A stretch of 31,256 nucleotides of DNA from Bacteroidaceae bacterium (GTDB lineage Bacteria > Bacteroidota > Bacteroidia > Bacteroidales > Bacteroidaceae), in NCBI GenBank assembly GCA_016284115.1, contig JAEEOD010000358.1, positions 1-31,256 of the forward strand, in the 5' to 3' direction. How positions within the stretch are numbered: the first letter of the stretch is position 1; each line of letters opens with the position of its first letter. Positions 7,660 to 15,313 of the stretch are shown in pieces. The notes under the pieces are model-generated. The model saw only the letters and a program-made list of their open reading frames with translations, searched no databases and was not told the origin of the DNA. A program made the position numbers and the translations under genes.

Positions 7660-9009
7660 TTAATGAATCACCATATATTGTCCGATGTAGAACAAGGCAC
7701 CTGCGATATACCCGATTAAGGCAATCCAAGTGATGTGTTTAAAATACCATATGAAGTCTATCTTTTCGATACCCATGGCAGCCACACCGGCAGCAGAACC
7801 GATAATTAAGATGCTACCACCCGTACCAGCACAGTACGCCAACATCTCCCAGAAATAGTGGTCGATTGGGAAATCATACATACCCATCGTACCAGCCACC
7901 AAAGGAACATTATCCACAATACTTGACAATACACCAATAATAGTATCAATGGTAAAGTACTTATAAGGTTCCGCCAAAGCAATATGATCAAGGCTGTTGG
8001 CCAACATAGACAAATGACCGCAAACCTGCAGCACACCTACAGCCATCAAGATACCCAAGAAGAAGATGATACTAGACAAATCTACCCTGCGCAGGATATG
8101 GGACAATTTCAAAGAGTGATAATTCTGTTCAGCAGGATCTTTAGGACGCATCAACTCAGTCACCATCCATACAAGGCCTAAAGCACCTAGGATACCAATA
8201 TATGGAGGCAGATGGGTAATACTTTTGAAGATAGGTACGCAGATAAGTACACCCACGCCTAAACAAAGCACAATCATACGCTGGTGAGAAGGAACGCGAG
8301 AAGCAGGACTGTCATCCACTTCATCATTGGTTGGTGCTTCAATATGACCACCACGCAATGTGTAAGAAAGGATAGCAAAAGGCACCAGGATACTGACGAT
8401 ACTTGGCAATACAGTCATCTGCATGATATTCAATGCACTTACCTTACCAGCAATCCACAACATGATGGTGGTTACATCGCCAATAGGAGTCCATGCACCA
8501 CCGGCATTGGCTGCAATGACAATCATACTGGCAAAGAACCAACGATCGTTTCTTACAGGAATAATCTTGTTCAACAAAGTACACATCATGATGGTAGTGG
8601 TAAGGTTATCAAGGATGGCAGACAAACAGAATGCCAGAATACCTAAAATCCACAGCAGTTCTACTTTTGATGTAGCATTGATTCGATCAGTGATGACACG
8701 GAAACCACCCCAACGGTCAACCACCTCCACGATGGTCATAGCACCCAAAAGGAAAAATACGGTCTCACCCGTTTCACCTAAATGGTGCACAATGTTGGTG
8801 GAAAGAAAATCACGGAAGTTCTCTGTTGTGATGCCTTCACCAAATGCCAGAGACATAGCTCCAGTGCCCGACATGGCGAAGATGGTCCACAACACGGCAC
8901 ACATCAGCAATGCCGTAGCTGCCTTGTTAATCTTCAATGGATACTCCAAAGCAATGCAGAGGTATCCGAAGACAAACACACAAATAATCAGATAAAACGC
9001 AAATGACAT
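7660..9009 (-). CDS. nhaD: NhaD-type Na+/H+ antiporter
   Basis: An inner-membrane sodium/proton antiporter for sodium export and pH balance, of the ion-transporter (IT) superfamily. The 449-residue chain is almost entirely hydrophobic helices (about 11-13). Typical NhaD blocks are visible: SAILDNLTTTIMM (about 149-161), NAGGAWTPIGDVTTIMLW (about 186-203), SSIVDNVPLVAG in the second half and GTGGSILIIGSAAG near the end. The repeated DN(L/V) motifs reflect the inverted two-repeat fold. It has its own promoter at 9038-9069 and ends at the strong hairpin at 7631-7651, so it can be a single-gene transcript even though xylE lies 78 nt upstream on the same strand. Ion specificity (Na+ versus Li+) is inferred from family. 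Confidence 0.92.
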   Translation of the reverse strand: MSFAFYLIICVFVFGYLCIALEYPLKINKAATALLMCAVLWTIFAMSGTGAMSLAFGEGITTENFRDFLSTNIVHHLGETGETVFFLLGAMTIVEVVDRWGGFRVITDRINATSKVELLWILGILAFCLSAILDNLTTTIMMCTLLNKIIPVRNDRWFFASMIVIAANAGGAWTPIGDVTTIMLWIAGKVSALNIMQMTVLPSIVSILVPFAILSYTLRGGHIEAPTNDEVDDSPASRVPSHQRMIVLCLGVGVLICVPIFKSITHLPPYIGILGALGLVWMVTELMRPKDPAEQNYHSLKLSHILRRVDLSSIIFFLGILMAVGVLQVCGHLSMLANSLDHIALAEPYKYFTIDTIIGVLSSIVDNVPLVAGTMGMYDFPIDHYFWEMLAYCAGTGGSILIIGSAAGVAAMGIEKIDFIWYFKHITWIALIGYIAGALFYIGQYMVIH

Positions 9010-9037
9010 ATATTAATATTTTATTTTAGTCTCGCTA

Positions 9038-9069
9038 CAAAGATAGTGCATACACCCCATATTTGCAAA
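9038..9069 (-). promoter_or_regulatory. Promoter of nhaD
   Basis: On the minus strand TTTG at 9066-9069 (-33) is followed after 20 nt by TATCTTTG at 9038-9045 (-7). This is a full match to the Bacteroidetes promoter, placing the start of transcription about 20 nt before the nhaD ATG. Confidence 0.75.
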
Positions 9070-9087
9070 CAAAATCGTCAAAAACGG

Positions 9088-10560
9088 TTACTTATCCTTA
9101 CGCCACATCTTGCTCATATCTTCCAATGTCTTACCTTTGGTCTCGGGAACGATTCGCCATACAAAAATAGCGGCTATCACACAGATGGTACCATAAAGAC
9201 CATAAGTGAACCAATGACCGAAGTTGGCATCGTCGCCTAAACGCATATTGAACATCGGCACGAAGGATGAGCTGACTATCCAGTTAAATATCCATTGGAA
9301 TGCGACAGCGATGGCTACCGCCTTTCCACGAATGGTATTTGGGAATATCTCAGCAATGAGCACCCAGCAAATAGGCCCCCATGACATCATGAACGAAGCA
9401 CTATAAACCATGATACTCAACATGGTGATAATCTCCATTCCAGCCTTACCAAAAGTCAATGCCACGCCAAAAGCGCCAATTGCCATACCGATAGAGCCGC
9501 TGATGAGCAAAGGCTTACGTCCCCACTTCTCAACGGTAAAGACAGCCACAAGGGTAAAGATAATATTGACCACACCCATAATGACAGTTTGTACCATTGG
9601 ACTCTCAGTACCCATATCGGAAAAGATGCGAGGAGCATAATACAATACGGCATTGATACCTACTGTCTGTTGGAAAACACTCAGCATAATGCCTATAAAA
9701 ATGCACAAAAAGCCATAGGAAAACAATTTCTCTGTCTTTTCAGTAATCGTATCCTTAATTTCGTGCAAAATCTCCTGAGCTATGTTGGTTCCATTGATAC
9801 GTTCCAAGATGCGTTGTGCCTTGACATCATCACCTACCATTACCAAGTAACGTGGGGTTTCTGGCACAAGGCAAATCAGTATGGCGAACAAACCAGCGGG
9901 CACCGCCTCACTACCGAACATATATCGCCAACCCGTTTCTATGGTCCAAGGGTCACTTCCCGGTGCTACGGCATTGATGCCCTCACCTATCGACTCAATA
10001 ATAGGATTGGTGTGTTGGCCCAATATCATGAAGTTAACAAAATAAACTACCAACTGACCAAAAATAATGGCAAACTGATTCCAAGACACTAGCATACCTC
10101 GGATGCCTGAAGGAGCCACCTCACCAATATACATAGGACAAATGGCAGATGCCAAACCCACGCCTATACCACCAATCACACGATAGATGTTGAACACCAA
10201 CAACAAACTCATCGAAGCATCACCATGTTGGAAGAACAAGAACTCGGGATTCATAGAACCCAATGCTGACGCAAAGAATAGTAAACCTGCCACAAACAAC
10301 GAGCGCTTACGTCCCAACGACGATGCCATCCAACCAGAAAGCGCACTACCTATCACACAACCTATCAAGGCGCTGGCACAGGTAAATCCATGCCAACTGT
10401 CAGTATAAACGAAATCACCTGCGCCGAGGAAAAAGGCTTGTAATCCTTTTTCGGCACCAGATATTACTGCAGTGTCATAACCAAATAATAAGCCTCCCAA
10501 TACGGCCACTAATACGATGGAGAACAAATAGACTTTACTGCCTTGCTGATATGTATTCAT
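9088..10560 (-). CDS. xylE: Sugar/H+ symporter, XylE-like MFS transporter
   Basis: An inner-membrane proton-coupled monosaccharide importer of the MFS sugar-porter family, about 12 helices in 490 residues. Signatures are GGLLFGYDTAVISG in helix 1 (22-35), GRKRSLF after helix 2 (83-89), the PETPRYL motif in the central loop, QQTVGINAVLYYAPRIF in helix 7, WGRKPLL, and the C-terminal PETKGKTLE. These place it with bacterial xylose/glucose/arabinose porters; the exact sugar cannot be fixed, and the xylE symbol is by similarity only. No xylose-catabolism genes are nearby. Its -7 box is at 10586-10593, divergent from that of the next gene. Confidence 0.88.
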   Translation of the reverse strand: MNTYQQGSKVYLFSIVLVAVLGGLLFGYDTAVISGAEKGLQAFFLGAGDFVYTDSWHGFTCASALIGCVIGSALSGWMASSLGRKRSLFVAGLLFFASALGSMNPEFLFFQHGDASMSLLLVFNIYRVIGGIGVGLASAICPMYIGEVAPSGIRGMLVSWNQFAIIFGQLVVYFVNFMILGQHTNPIIESIGEGINAVAPGSDPWTIETGWRYMFGSEAVPAGLFAILICLVPETPRYLVMVGDDVKAQRILERINGTNIAQEILHEIKDTITEKTEKLFSYGFLCIFIGIMLSVFQQTVGINAVLYYAPRIFSDMGTESPMVQTVIMGVVNIIFTLVAVFTVEKWGRKPLLISGSIGMAIGAFGVALTFGKAGMEIITMLSIMVYSASFMMSWGPICWVLIAEIFPNTIRGKAVAIAVAFQWIFNWIVSSSFVPMFNMRLGDDANFGHWFTYGLYGTICVIAAIFVWRIVPETKGKTLEDMSKMWRKDK

Positions 10561-10585
10561 AGTATTATTTTTATAATTATTGCTG

Positions 10586-10593
10586 CAAAGATA
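10586..10593 (-). promoter_or_regulatory. -7 box for the xylE-like gene
   Basis: The minus strand reads TATCTTTG here, ending 26 nt before the xylE ATG. No good -33 box is seen. It lies back to back with the plus-strand box at 10605-10612. Confidence 0.55.
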
Positions 10594-10604
10594 AGAAAAA
10601 GTAT

Positions 10605-10612
10605 TATCTTTA
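10605..10612 (+). promoter_or_regulatory. -7 box for the AsmA-like gene
   Basis: TATCTTTA (one mismatch to TAnnTTTG) lies 24 nt before the ATG at 10636. An ATTG 22 nt upstream is a weak -33 candidate. Confidence 0.4.
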
Positions 10613-10635
10613 TCGCATAAAAAGATAAATGTATC

Positions 10636-12126
10636 ATGAAAACCTTGCTTAAAATAACAGGTGGATTACTAATTGGCATCATCATATTAATAGTGGTGGC
10701 ATTGATAGCTGTTAACACAGACTATGTGCAAAACAAGGCGTTGAAATATGCTACTCATCAACTGTCAGAGAAGTTACAAATGCCTGTCAAAGCAGATCAT
10801 ATAAGCATTAACATCTTAACCTTCAGTGCCAAGCTTCAAGGAGTGGAGATTGAATTGCCTAAAGGCAAGAAGAATGATACATTCGTGGGTATTGAGGAAC
10901 TTAGGCTAAAAGGCAAACGGGTGGACATCAACGGTTTTCGTTTCAGAACCGACAACCACAAGCCTCGCAAGAATACAGACAAACCCAAACGAGGTTGGTT
11001 TGATGCAGGCCATTTGGATTTCTTGGCCGACATGCAATTGCAAGTGCATCAAATCACCAAGGATTCTATTTCTGCGTCTATCCTTCATTTCAACGCTACC
11101 GACTCTGTGTCGGGCTTTTTCATCAAAGACCTACATCTAGATGCCACTACTGACCTGCATCGAATACATATACGCAATGCAAGAATTCATCATGAGAACA
11201 CTATTATAAATATACCTGGCTTGGAATTATGGCTTCCCAACAAAAAGAAAGAAGTAGCATTAAGCTACTACACTACTGAACCTCTTACTGCACATGTAGT
11301 ATTACAAGATATCTCACAACTATTTACCAAAGCACTGGCTCAGTTTACTATGCCCTTGAAACTGAGTGTTATGGTTGAGGGAGATGCGGATACCATGCAA
11401 TTTAGGGATATTGAAGTGATGAACGAAGATGACCGATTGCACATCAATGCTAATGGAGGCATAGAAAATCTACGTGATAAATACTTATTGAACATCAGTT
11501 TCCATGTGGATGATATGTTAGCCAAAAGTGGAATAAAGCATGAAATTATTGACCAGTTTGATGTTAAGAAGTTCATGATGCCACAACTCAGCAAACTGGG
11601 TGATATTTACTATAAGGGCGATTTCAGTGTATTGCGGAAACGTGAAGTATTCTCTGGCAAGATTTCCACCGATGTTGGGCAACTGAACCTAACTGACCTT
11701 ACCCTTAATGACAGTACAAAATATGTGTCGGGCAGACTTAGCACCCCTGATTTAGAATTAGGGAAGGTGATGGACTTGAAGGATTTAGGCAAGATAGCTG
11801 CTGACGCATCTTTTGAATTCGACATCTCAAAAGAACGTACTGCTAAGGTGAGAGCAGAAAAAGGAGGCAAGCTGCCTATCGGAACAGTGGAAGCCAGAGT
11901 TCAAGAAGCCAGCTACAACAAGATAAAGGTGAAGAATGTTAATGTGGACATCATTAGTGATGGAGCTATTGCCGAAGGTAATATAATGATGAGTGGCAAA
12001 GTGGCTGACACGTCTCTTTCTTTCACCTTTGATGATACACAAGATATGCACAAGATGAAAATCAAACCCAGAATGAAAATTCACTTACCCAAATTAAATA
12101 GAATATTCACTAAAAAGAAAGAATAA
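10636..12126 (+). CDS. AsmA/TamB-like membrane-anchored periplasmic protein
   Basis: Probably an inner-membrane-anchored protein with a beta-rich periplasmic body, of the AsmA/TamB/YhdP type involved in envelope lipid or protein traffic. One N-terminal helix (about 7-27) has no cleavage site. The next segment (YVQNKALKYATHQLSEKLQMPVKADHISINI, split here as 31-60) has the typical opening pattern: amphipathic helix, then strands describing 'gvel' layers. The rest is repeating beta-strand sequence rich in D/N/K with terms such as LHLDATTDL and GKISTDVGQLNLTDLTLND. It ends in a basic tail (KKKE). At 496 residues it is much shorter than TamB, so specific function is unassigned. It converges with the DUF4230 gene, leaving 15 nt between stops. 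Confidence 0.6.
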   Translation: MKTLLKITGGLLIGIIILIVVALIAVNTDYVQNKALKYATHQLSEKLQMPVKADHISINILTFSAKLQGVEIELPKGKKNDTFVGIEELRLKGKRVDINGFRFRTDNHKPRKNTDKPKRGWFDAGHLDFLADMQLQVHQITKDSISASILHFNATDSVSGFFIKDLHLDATTDLHRIHIRNARIHHENTIINIPGLELWLPNKKKEVALSYYTTEPLTAHVVLQDISQLFTKALAQFTMPLKLSVMVEGDADTMQFRDIEVMNEDDRLHINANGGIENLRDKYLLNISFHVDDMLAKSGIKHEIIDQFDVKKFMMPQLSKLGDIYYKGDFSVLRKREVFSGKISTDVGQLNLTDLTLNDSTKYVSGRLSTPDLELGKVMDLKDLGKIAADASFEFDISKERTAKVRAEKGGKLPIGTVEARVQEASYNKIKVKNVNVDIISDGAIAEGNIMMSGKVADTSLSFTFDDTQDMHKMKIKPRMKIHLPKLNRIFTKKKE

Positions 12127-12141
12127 ATTCCTTTTAAACGG

Positions 12142-13167
12142 TTAGTATTGATAAAGTTGTAGTCCGCGGCGATCCACCTCGTTAATGGATAGTTGGAGAT
12201 TATCTCCAAATAATTGGTGAAGGGCAGCACTTAGGCGCTCAACGTCAACCTTGCGACGACTCTTGACAAAAGCATCTGCAGCTTGTGTACCTTTTGTCAG
12301 CGTTGTATTTACCATATTTATAATAAAACGATTGCCTTGCTTGCTTATCTTCCATTGGTGTGAAGCCCTACTTTGTGTGAAATAGCTAAACATATCAATC
12401 AAAGAATAAAGATCCTCGTCATCAATATCACCCTCATAAGACAGGGTGCTTCCATCCACAAACTTCACAAACCTACTTCCATCCGATGCTACATAAAAAT
12501 CATAATGCATGCCTTTACGTCCAATGCCTTCATAGTCAATAGTAAAAGGACGGTAGCTGTCTCTAGGCTCCACCTCAACCCTTACAAATTGAATGCCCAT
12601 AGCTTGCAGAAGATTTCTCACCACTCGTTTGCCATTCTCTTCCGCCATCTGATAGCAATTCTCCAGTTCAGCCTTGCGCTTTAGCAAAGCGTTGGCACGG
12701 TGTGCCAATCTCACATAGTCCTCATTGGTCCAAGAGCCCTCTTCAATAGGGGTCTGGCGTGCTGTCTCGTCCAAATACCAGCCACCTTGGTTGAGAATCT
12801 CTACTGCAGGCAGTTTCACATACGCTGTATCTTCACGCATCAATAGCCAGTCATCCGCGCATTTAGTAAGGTCGAAGCCAACATCTATGCGCCCTGGATA
12901 TATTGAATGAATCTGATTCAGGTCGGTGCCATAGAATAGCTTAGGCACCTCTTTGTATTGACTCAACACCACCTCTTTGTAGATAGAAAGAACGGTCAAC
13001 TTCTCAGTCTTTGCCAACTCTGACAACATCACATGTCCAATTTCAGTACGAGTATCAAAGACGCTATGATATATCTGTGTCACCGTATTTTTTGTCAGAT
13101 ATAGCAACAAAGCCAAGATCAGTACAAAGCCAGCAATTATAATATTTCTCTTTTTTTTCTTATCCAT
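12142..13167 (-). CDS. DUF4230 family membrane-anchored protein
   Basis: Function unknown. The chain starts with a lysine-rich cytoplasmic tail (KKKKR) and one transmembrane helix (about 9-25), so most of the 341 residues should be periplasmic. The core LSIYKEV...GRIDVGFDLTK...DTAYVKLPAVEIL (about 60-125) aligns by eye with IKAGIDLSQ...TVYITLPDPVIEI in the next gene, the hallmark of DUF4230. A helical segment rich in K/E/A follows (about 155-180), then a C-terminal beta-rich extension (about 200-341) that the shorter paralogue lacks. It lies 8 nt downstream of that paralogue on the same strand and so is the last gene of a three-gene operon with the amidase. Confidence 0.75.
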   Translation of the reverse strand: MDKKKKRNIIIAGFVLILALLLYLTKNTVTQIYHSVFDTRTEIGHVMLSELAKTEKLTVLSIYKEVVLSQYKEVPKLFYGTDLNQIHSIYPGRIDVGFDLTKCADDWLLMREDTAYVKLPAVEILNQGGWYLDETARQTPIEEGSWTNEDYVRLAHRANALLKRKAELENCYQMAEENGKRVVRNLLQAMGIQFVRVEVEPRDSYRPFTIDYEGIGRKGMHYDFYVASDGSRFVKFVDGSTLSYEGDIDDEDLYSLIDMFSYFTQSRASHQWKISKQGNRFIINMVNTTLTKGTQAADAFVKSRRKVDVERLSAALHQLFGDNLQLSINEVDRRGLQLYQY

Positions 13168-13175
13168 AGAGCATC

Positions 13176-13769
13176 TTAAGGTCTCGTAAGGTTGAACAAT
13201 TCACGGTTCTCATATTGCTGACGGTTCTCAAATACAGCTTCTAAGCCCATACGATTTACGATGGAGGATATAATTACCTCCGCTTGTTCTTGAGCAGGCA
13301 CGACTAAGTTATACTTACCCAAGTCATTACGAATAGCATCGGTACCTTTACGGGCTATCTGTGTGAGTTCTTCATTAGAAAAATCAAAACGCAACGGGGC
13401 TACAGATGTTACAATCTCATCGTTGAGAATACGGGTACTCTCTATCTCTATCACAGGGTCGGGCAAGGTGATATACACTGTTTTACCACTGATTCGAATA
13501 TTCTTGAGTTGCGACAGGTCTATGCCTGCTTTGATATTCGCTTCCACAGGAATAATAGCCGTACGTTGACCTAACCAAGCCGCGGCAGGTGATGAGCGCT
13601 CTATAACGGTGGTTTGTGCCACACACTGAACTGTGTATAACATTGGGGTAGTATTGATGGAGCGAAGTAGTTCCTCCTCACTCACTTGCCTACTTACACA
13701 AGAAGTCATAAGTAAACACGCCACTATATATATAATTTTTTTTATCACCCTATTTTCTTGAAAAATCAT
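13176..13769 (-). CDS. DUF4230 lipoprotein
   Basis: Function unknown, predicted envelope lipoprotein. With the ATG at 13769 the signal is 24 residues and ends in the lipobox LMTSC. That start overlaps the amidase stop by 20 nt. An in-frame GTG at 13746-13748, one base after the amidase TAG, would give a neater 17-residue lipoprotein signal (IKKIIYIVACLLMTSC), so the start is open. The body has the DUF4230 pattern: VPVEANIKAGIDLSQLKN followed by TVYITLPDPVIEIES, then a helical C-terminal half with FSNEELTQIARKG. The two DUF4230 genes in a row look like an ancient duplication with different anchoring, one lipidated and one by a transmembrane helix. Confidence 0.78.
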   Translation of the reverse strand: MIFQENRVIKKIIYIVACLLMTSCVSRQVSEEELLRSINTTPMLYTVQCVAQTTVIERSSPAAAWLGQRTAIIPVEANIKAGIDLSQLKNIRISGKTVYITLPDPVIEIESTRILNDEIVTSVAPLRFDFSNEELTQIARKGTDAIRNDLGKYNLVVPAQEQAEVIISSIVNRMGLEAVFENRQQYENRELFNLTRP

Positions 13770-14877
13770 TTATAAACCCTTCCGTAATCCAATTGGCCAA
13801 AGCCTGCCGGTTAGAACTGAGTACAAACCGCTTCTGGTCATGACTATTCTGAATATTACCCAGTTCCACAAATACTGAAACAGGTTGTGTATGCGTCAAT
13901 ACATACAATCCTCGCGACGATACTGTACCTTCAAACCCACGGTTAGGCTGGTGCTTATCGTATTTAGCCTGAAAAGTCCTTCGCAACTGGCTCGCCAATT
14001 GCTGTCCTTTCGACCATCCATCTCGATGGTAGAAAAACACATCGGTCTGTTCTCCTACACTTCTACTATCCACATGGAGGAAGATGGCTCGACAATAGGT
14101 ATATTCATCCTTCTCCTTTTTATATAAGTTGTTGATCGCATCACAACGTTGCTGCAGGCGAGCGACTTGATTCAACGGGATGGTTTTGCCCATACACGTT
14201 TCTCGCTTACTGTTACTCAGGTACTGATCATCGCGAATGCCATCTTTACCATCCTGAATAATGATGTGTACCTCTGCCCCCTCCTGCATTAAGTCACGAG
14301 CTAAACGCAACGCCACATCATAAGCATACTCGTCTTCATGCAGCTCTGTTTTACCTATCTTACCGATAGCACCAGGATCAGGGCCGCCATGGCCGCTTAC
14401 CACGTAGATACAGGCACCTTTCAATTTCCCACTCTCTACCTTTCCTTTTGCCAATGACTTGCCAAAAAGCGGTTCATTAAACTCATAGCCCACTTCATGT
14501 TTCTTTTCTTTGGCTTTGCTGTCTTTTGGCTGCTGGGCAGGTTGACCAGCTTCAGACTGTTTAGGCTCATTGCTAACACTGGCAGGAGTATTCTGCGCCT
14601 TCGAACGTTGCTGGGCAGTAGGCTTAATAGGAGGAAGCGCATAACTCACATCTAGCAATAAAGTCGTTTTACCTTTCAACTTCTGTTTATTAAGTTCCAG
14701 GAATTCTTTATAATACGCTTGCCCATTTCGTCCATGCCGTTGCAGGAAAGTGGTAATGCCCTCCCCCTTCTTCGGTTTGGCATATTGAGTTTGTGCCATA
14801 ACCGTCAGGGATACCAGCATTAAAAGCATAAGCCAGAGATGCCTTGTGAGCAGCAGAGCAAAAAACCTATTTGTCAT
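13750..14877 (-). CDS. N-acetylmuramoyl-L-alanine amidase (Amidase_3)
   Basis: A zinc enzyme that cuts the amide bond between MurNAc and the peptide stem of peptidoglycan, in the periplasm. I start it at ATG 14877; a longer frame would need a TTG at 14889. A signal peptide (about 1-28, ending VMA) leads to a LysM-like segment (about 34-82, GEGITTFLQRHGR ... YKEFLELNKQKL ... YALPP), then a low-complexity Q/K/P linker (about 86-128), then the Amidase_3 domain. Zinc ligands are His163 (VVSGHGGPDPGA), a Glu in ELHEDEYAYD (181 or 183) and His268 (FLHVDS); catalytic Glu338 is in FVELGNIQN. All are intact. The linker and LysM-like part suggest cell-wall tethering. It heads the operon with the two DUF4230 genes. 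Confidence 0.9.
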   Translation of the reverse strand: MTNRFFALLLTRHLWLMLLMLVSLTVMAQTQYAKPKKGEGITTFLQRHGRNGQAYYKEFLELNKQKLKGKTTLLLDVSYALPPIKPTAQQRSKAQNTPASVSNEPKQSEAGQPAQQPKDSKAKEKKHEVGYEFNEPLFGKSLAKGKVESGKLKGACIYVVSGHGGPDPGAIGKIGKTELHEDEYAYDVALRLARDLMQEGAEVHIIIQDGKDGIRDDQYLSNSKRETCMGKTIPLNQVARLQQRCDAINNLYKKEKDEYTYCRAIFLHVDSRSVGEQTDVFFYHRDGWSKGQQLASQLRRTFQAKYDKHQPNRGFEGTVSSRGLYVLTHTQPVSVFVELGNIQNSHDQKRFVLSSNRQALANWITEGFINDFSRK

Positions 14878-14967
14878 AATCAATGGCAAAATTATAAATT
14901 ATCACCTAATTTCCACCTATCAAATAAAGATTTTTCGTAACTTTACAGTCAAAATCATAACACATCC

Positions 14968-15138
14968 ATGAAAAAACCATTATCAAAATTCCAAATGACC
15001 AGCATCGTTTTGCTTTGGGCGCTCATATGCTTCATCATCTTCACCCAAACAGAACGAATTGATGGCATGACCCTCACCTCCCTTTTTATCGGCACAGCGC
15101 TAGTGTTTATACCTGTAGTTAAAAGTTTAAAGAAATAA
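14968..15138 (+). CDS. Small two-helix membrane protein, 56 residues
   Basis: The ORF runs from ATG to TAA and encodes a basic N-terminus (MKKPLSKFQ), a hydrophobic helix (about 11-27, TSIVLLWALICFIIFTQ), a short polar turn (TERIDGM), a second hydrophobic helix (about 34-50, MTLTSLFIGTALVFIPV) and a basic end (KSLKK). That is the layout of a real helical-hairpin membrane protein with both termini in the cytoplasm, unlikely from random AT-rich sequence. A -7-like TAACTTTA at 14938-14945 lies 22 nt before the ATG. Function unknown; it could be a small regulator of a membrane complex. It sits 175 nt before gdhA on the same strand, with the inverted repeat between them. Confidence 0.6.
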   Translation: MKKPLSKFQMTSIVLLWALICFIIFTQTERIDGMTLTSLFIGTALVFIPVVKSLKK

Positions 15139-15164
15139 CATTTTTATTCATTTTTCATCCAAAA

Positions 15165-15213
15165 GCAAACAAAATATTAAATATTTTCACAAAAAAGTTG
15201 AAATTTTGTTTGC
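15165..15213. repeat. Perfect 11-bp inverted repeat upstream of gdhA
   Basis: GCAAACAAAAT (15165-15175) and ATTTTGTTTGC (15203-15213) are exact reverse complements separated by 27 nt. The right half contains TTTG motifs next to a TATCTTTA box at 15226-15233. No U-tract follows, so an operator for a dimeric regulator or an mRNA hairpin is more likely than a terminator. Confidence 0.7.
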
Positions 15214-15225
15214 AGTTTCCAATAT

Positions 15226-15233
15226 TATCTTTA
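15226..15233 (+). promoter_or_regulatory. Possible distal -7 box of gdhA
   Basis: TATCTTTA, one mismatch to the consensus, 13 nt after the inverted repeat. The nearest TTTG motifs (15205-15208, 15209-15212) are 17 and 13 nt upstream, closer than the usual 19-21, so the promoter is doubtful. Confidence 0.35.
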
Positions 15234-15272
15234 CATTTGCAGCCGAAAAACTAAACGATAGTTTTAGTAGAT

Positions 15273-15280
15273 TATCTTTG
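15273..15280 (+). promoter_or_regulatory. Proximal -7 box of gdhA
   Basis: TATCTTTG, full match, 33 nt before the gdhA ATG. No -33 TTTG is present at the expected distance, which could mean that an activator is needed. Confidence 0.6.
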
Positions 15281-15313
15281 GATAAACAAAAACGAACTTA
15301 AAAAATAATTAAA

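Larger units (their letters stand above)
14890..15313. other. Intergenic region with a small ORF and gdhA control elements
   Basis: This 424-base stretch between the amidase and gdhA is AT-rich. It holds a -7-like box (TAACTTTA, 14938-14945), a 56-codon ORF (14968-15138), a perfect 11-bp inverted repeat (15165-15213) and two TATCTTT(A/G) boxes (15226-15233, 15273-15280). The rest shows nothing recognisable. Confidence 0.6.

Noticed and set aside
8423..8995. 190-codon plus-strand frame opposite nhaD
   Set aside because: Antisense shadow; the composition mirrors the membrane helices of nhaD.
9589..10092. 167-codon plus-strand frame opposite the xylE-like gene
   Set aside because: Antisense shadow without start context or motif.
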